From Polaribacter septentrionalilitoris (GTDB lineage Bacteria > Bacteroidota > Bacteroidia > Flavobacteriales > Flavobacteriaceae), in NCBI RefSeq assembly GCF_009832745.1, contig NZ_VRMJ01000041.1, positions 253,001-317,000 of the forward strand: a DNA stretch of 64,000 bases. Reading direction: 5' to 3'. Made by a program: the position numbers and the translations under genes. Positions 62,107-64,000 of the stretch are shown here, one piece after another. The notes beneath the pieces were generated by a model. That model searched no databases. It worked only from the letters and a program-made list of their open reading frames with translations, and was not told the DNA's origin. Position 1 is the first letter of the stretch, and each line of letters begins with the position of its first letter.

Positions 62107-62991
62107 TTATTTCAATAAGTTTTTTATACGGTTGAAATCTTCTTCAGAATGAAAAGGAATAGAAATTTTACCTTTTCCGTTATTGCTTACAGTAACGTCT
62201 ATTTTGTGACCAAAATATTCACTAATTTCTTTCATGCTACTTTTAATATAGCTAGGAATGGGTTTCTTTTTTGGTTTGGGTGTTTTACCAGATTTTAAAC
62301 TTTTTACTAAATCTTCTGTTTGTCTTACAGATAGTTTCTCTCGTAAAATCTTTTCATAAATAGCTAGCTGATCTTCAGTGTTTTCTATGTTTATCATGGC
62401 ACGACCATGCCCCATAGAAATAAAACCATCACGCATTCCTGTTTGTAAAATAGGATCTAATTTTAACAAGCGTAAGTAATTGGTAACTGTAGAACGTTTT
62501 TTACCAACTCTTATGCTTAATTCTTCTTGGGTTAACTGAATTTCATCAATCAAACGTTGGTAAGATAAAGCAACTTCAATAGGATCTAAATTTTTACGCT
62601 GTATGTTTTCAACCAATGCCATTTCTAGCATTTCTTGGTCGTTAGCAATTCTTATATAAGCAGGAATTGTGGTATTGCCAATTAATTTTGATGCTCTAAA
62701 GCGACGCTCACCTGAAACCAACTGAAATGTATTTCCGTCTAATTTTCTAACCGTAATTGGCTGAATTACACCTAACTCTCTAATAGAGCTGGCCAATTCT
62801 CTCAATGCTTCTTCATCAAAGTATGTTCTTGGTTGAAAAGGGTTTACATCAATACTATCAATTTCAATTTCTATGATACTACCAACAACTTTGTCTGCAT
62901 TTTTATCTGATGCAGAATTGATGTTAGAAGATTCTTGTAACAAAGCAGATAATCCCCTTCCTAAAGCCTGTTTCTTGGTTGCTTTTGCCAT
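62107..62991 (-). CDS. parB: Chromosome-partitioning protein ParB
   Basis: A 294-residue ParB with the N-terminal CTP-binding ParB/Srx domain: NPFQPRTYFDEEAL (near residue 51) and LVSGERRFRASKLIG (near residue 92). A helix-turn-helix region follows (LSIRVGKKRSTVTNYLRLL) and a C-terminal dimerisation part. It loads on parS sites and works with ParA. Its start is directly at the ParA stop. Confidence 0.96.
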   Translation of the reverse strand: MAKATKKQALGRGLSALLQESSNINSASDKNADKVVGSIIEIEIDSIDVNPFQPRTYFDEEALRELASSIRELGVIQPITVRKLDGNTFQLVSGERRFRASKLIGNTTIPAYIRIANDQEMLEMALVENIQRKNLDPIEVALSYQRLIDEIQLTQEELSIRVGKKRSTVTNYLRLLKLDPILQTGMRDGFISMGHGRAMINIENTEDQLAIYEKILREKLSVRQTEDLVKSLKSGKTPKPKKKPIPSYIKSSMKEISEYFGHKIDVTVSNNGKGKISIPFHSEEDFNRIKNLLK

Positions 62992-63756
62992 TTATGCATT
63001 CTTTTTTAATAATTCTTGCGCCAAATTTAAGTAATTTATAGCACCTTTACTTGTTGCATCGTAAGCAATTATACTTTCTCCATAACTTGGAGCTTCTCCT
63101 AAACGTGTGTTTCTGCGGATAATTGTATCAAAAACCATTGAAGAGAAATGTTTTCTTACTTCGTCAACTACTTGATTAGAAAGGCGTAAACGAGAATCGA
63201 ACATTGTTAAAAGTAAGCCTTCAATATCTAAATCTGAATTGTGAATGTTCTGAACACTTTTTATGGTGTTTAGTAGTTTTCCTAAACCTTCTAATGCAAA
63301 ATATTCACATTGAATCGGGATAATTACAGAGTCTGCTGCAACTAAAGAGTTTAAGGTAATTAAACCCAGTGATGGTGCACAATCAATTAAAATGTAATCA
63401 TAATCATCCTTGATTTCTACCAATGATTTTTTGAGCATATATTCTCTGTTCTGTTTATCCACCAATTCAATTTCAATAGCTACTAAATCAATATGAGCAG
63501 GAATAATATCTACATTTGGAGAATCTGTTTTTACAATAGTGTCTTTAGCAGAAATAGTATGTTCTAAAACCTGATATGTTCCATGCTCAACAGCCTCAAC
63601 ATCAATACCTAAGCCAGATGAAGCATTTGCTTGCGGATCTGCATCAATAAGCAATACTTTTTTCTCTAGAACCCCCAAAGAAGCAGCTAAATTTACACTT
63701 GTAGTTGTCTTTCCAACACCTCCTTTTTGGTTTGCTATTGCAATTATTTTTCCCAT
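62992..63756 (-). CDS. parA: Chromosome-partitioning ATPase ParA
   Basis: A 254-residue deviant Walker ATPase that segregates chromosome origins with ParB. The motif KGGVGKTTTSVNLAASL is at residues 10-26, Walker A' lysines are both present, and LIDADPQANASSGLG and LIDCAPSLGLITLNSL follow. There is no N-terminal DNA-binding extension, so this is the chromosomal (Soj-like) type. The location suggests proximity to the replication origin only by general association. Confidence 0.97.
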   Translation of the reverse strand: MGKIIAIANQKGGVGKTTTSVNLAASLGVLEKKVLLIDADPQANASSGLGIDVEAVEHGTYQVLEHTISAKDTIVKTDSPNVDIIPAHIDLVAIEIELVDKQNREYMLKKSLVEIKDDYDYILIDCAPSLGLITLNSLVAADSVIIPIQCEYFALEGLGKLLNTIKSVQNIHNSDLDIEGLLLTMFDSRLRLSNQVVDEVRKHFSSMVFDTIIRRNTRLGEAPSYGESIIAYDATSKGAINYLNLAQELLKKNA

Positions 63757-63903
63757 TATAAACTAATATCTATACAATTAGTAAAAATACATTTTTTTAT
63801 GTTTTTATGAAGTGAAAGATGTTAACAAAATAATAAAACTATAAATACCTTGTAAATAATTGATTGAGGTTGATTTAGTGAAGTTTTTAAACAAATTTTA
63901 CAT

Positions 63904-63939
63904 AAAAAAAACCGAAGTTTAACTTCGGTTTTTTTTATG
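63904..63939 (-). terminator. Rho-independent terminator of the gene at the window edge
   Basis: A long stem with core ACCGAAGTT/AACTTCGGT (63911-63919 and 63921-63929, extended by A/T pairs) and a T run on both strands. On the minus strand it follows the stop codon at 63948-63950. Confidence 0.75.
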
Positions 63940-63947
63940 TTTATCAA

Positions 63948-64000
63948 TTACTTTTTTGGAGTATTCTTAAGGATTTCAATTAAAAATTCCCAAAATTTTT
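63948..64000 (-). CDS. C-terminal end of an unknown gene (partial)
   Basis: The minus strand from the window edge encodes KFWEFLIEILKNTPKK followed by TAA at 63948-63950, directly before a strong terminator. The terminator position supports a real gene end; 17 codons are too few to identify it. Confidence 0.5.
   Translation of the reverse strand, partial: KFWEFLIEILKNTPKK

Overview
The window is a contiguous, gene-dense piece of a low-GC Bacteroidota chromosome, most likely a marine member of the Flavobacteriaceae (Polaribacter/Tenacibaculum-like). The evidence is the very AT-rich sequence, the near absence of Shine-Dalgarno sites, Bacteroidota-type promoters (TTG then TAnnTTTG), a type IX secretion (T9SS) C-terminal sorting domain, and gene orders I know from this family: rsfS-ftsH-LUD-cdsA-psd-ACBP and parA-parB-DUF5683-dapB-lepB-wbqC. 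The assignment is inference from these traits. I see no rRNA, tRNA, CRISPR, prophage or insertion sequence, and no gene-free stretch longer than about 290 bases.

Layout. 1-4.5 kb: a two-gene molybdenum hydroxylase (isoquinoline 1-oxidoreductase type) facing a SulP anion transporter. 4.5-12.3 kb: a NUDIX gene divergent from pyrE with only 7 bases between start codons, then an SRPBCC protein, birA, and the housekeeping run rsfS, ftsH, LUD, cdsA, psd, acyl-CoA-binding protein and a YceI-like lipoprotein. 12.4-16.9 kb: a T9SS-exported 1234-residue protein with an N-formylglutamate-amidohydrolase-like core, a 61-residue exported microprotein and a small secreted protein, tied together by a repeated ACCCCTAAA leader motif. 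16.9-23.4 kb: an epimerase, a large zinc metalloprotease and a vWA/MoxR-type pair. 23.6-27.9 kb: a sugar operon with a fused HAD phosphatase/GH100-like hydrolase, a sucrose-phosphate-synthase-like GT4 and a fructokinase-like kinase.

27.9-38.5 kb: a YdeI-like gene, an unknown secreted protein, a minus-strand run of membrane protein, M28 and M23 peptidases, a DUF6249 gene divergent from an ECF sigma/anti-sigma pair, an FAD oxidoreductase, and PPK2 with a DnaQ-like exonuclease. 38.6-50.5 kb: a GH3/serine hydrolase fusion, acyltransferase, BASS transporter, DUF4159 protein, two outer-membrane proteins flanking an AraC regulator, rsmE, a GNAT-like protein and another outer-membrane protein, with scattered palindromic repeats. 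50.7-57.4 kb: DUF4834, YfhO, two glycosyltransferases and a flippase, which look like surface-glycan assembly. 57.3-64 kb: DUF6122, a Crp/Fnr regulator, and wbqC-lepB-dapB-DUF5683-parB-parA.

The most notable observations are regulatory and modular. (1) Two near-identical divergent ECF promoters (GTAACC-N17-GTCAAAG) lie between the sigma gene and DUF6249. (2) A roughly 65-base operator-promoter block is duplicated in front of both outer-membrane protein genes that flank the AraC regulator. (3) A sucrose-type synthesis and degradation set is encoded in one operon, with phosphatase and hydrolase fused. (4) The ACCCCTAAA leader motif marks all three genes of the T9SS cluster. These functional readings are inference; the sequence patterns were read directly.
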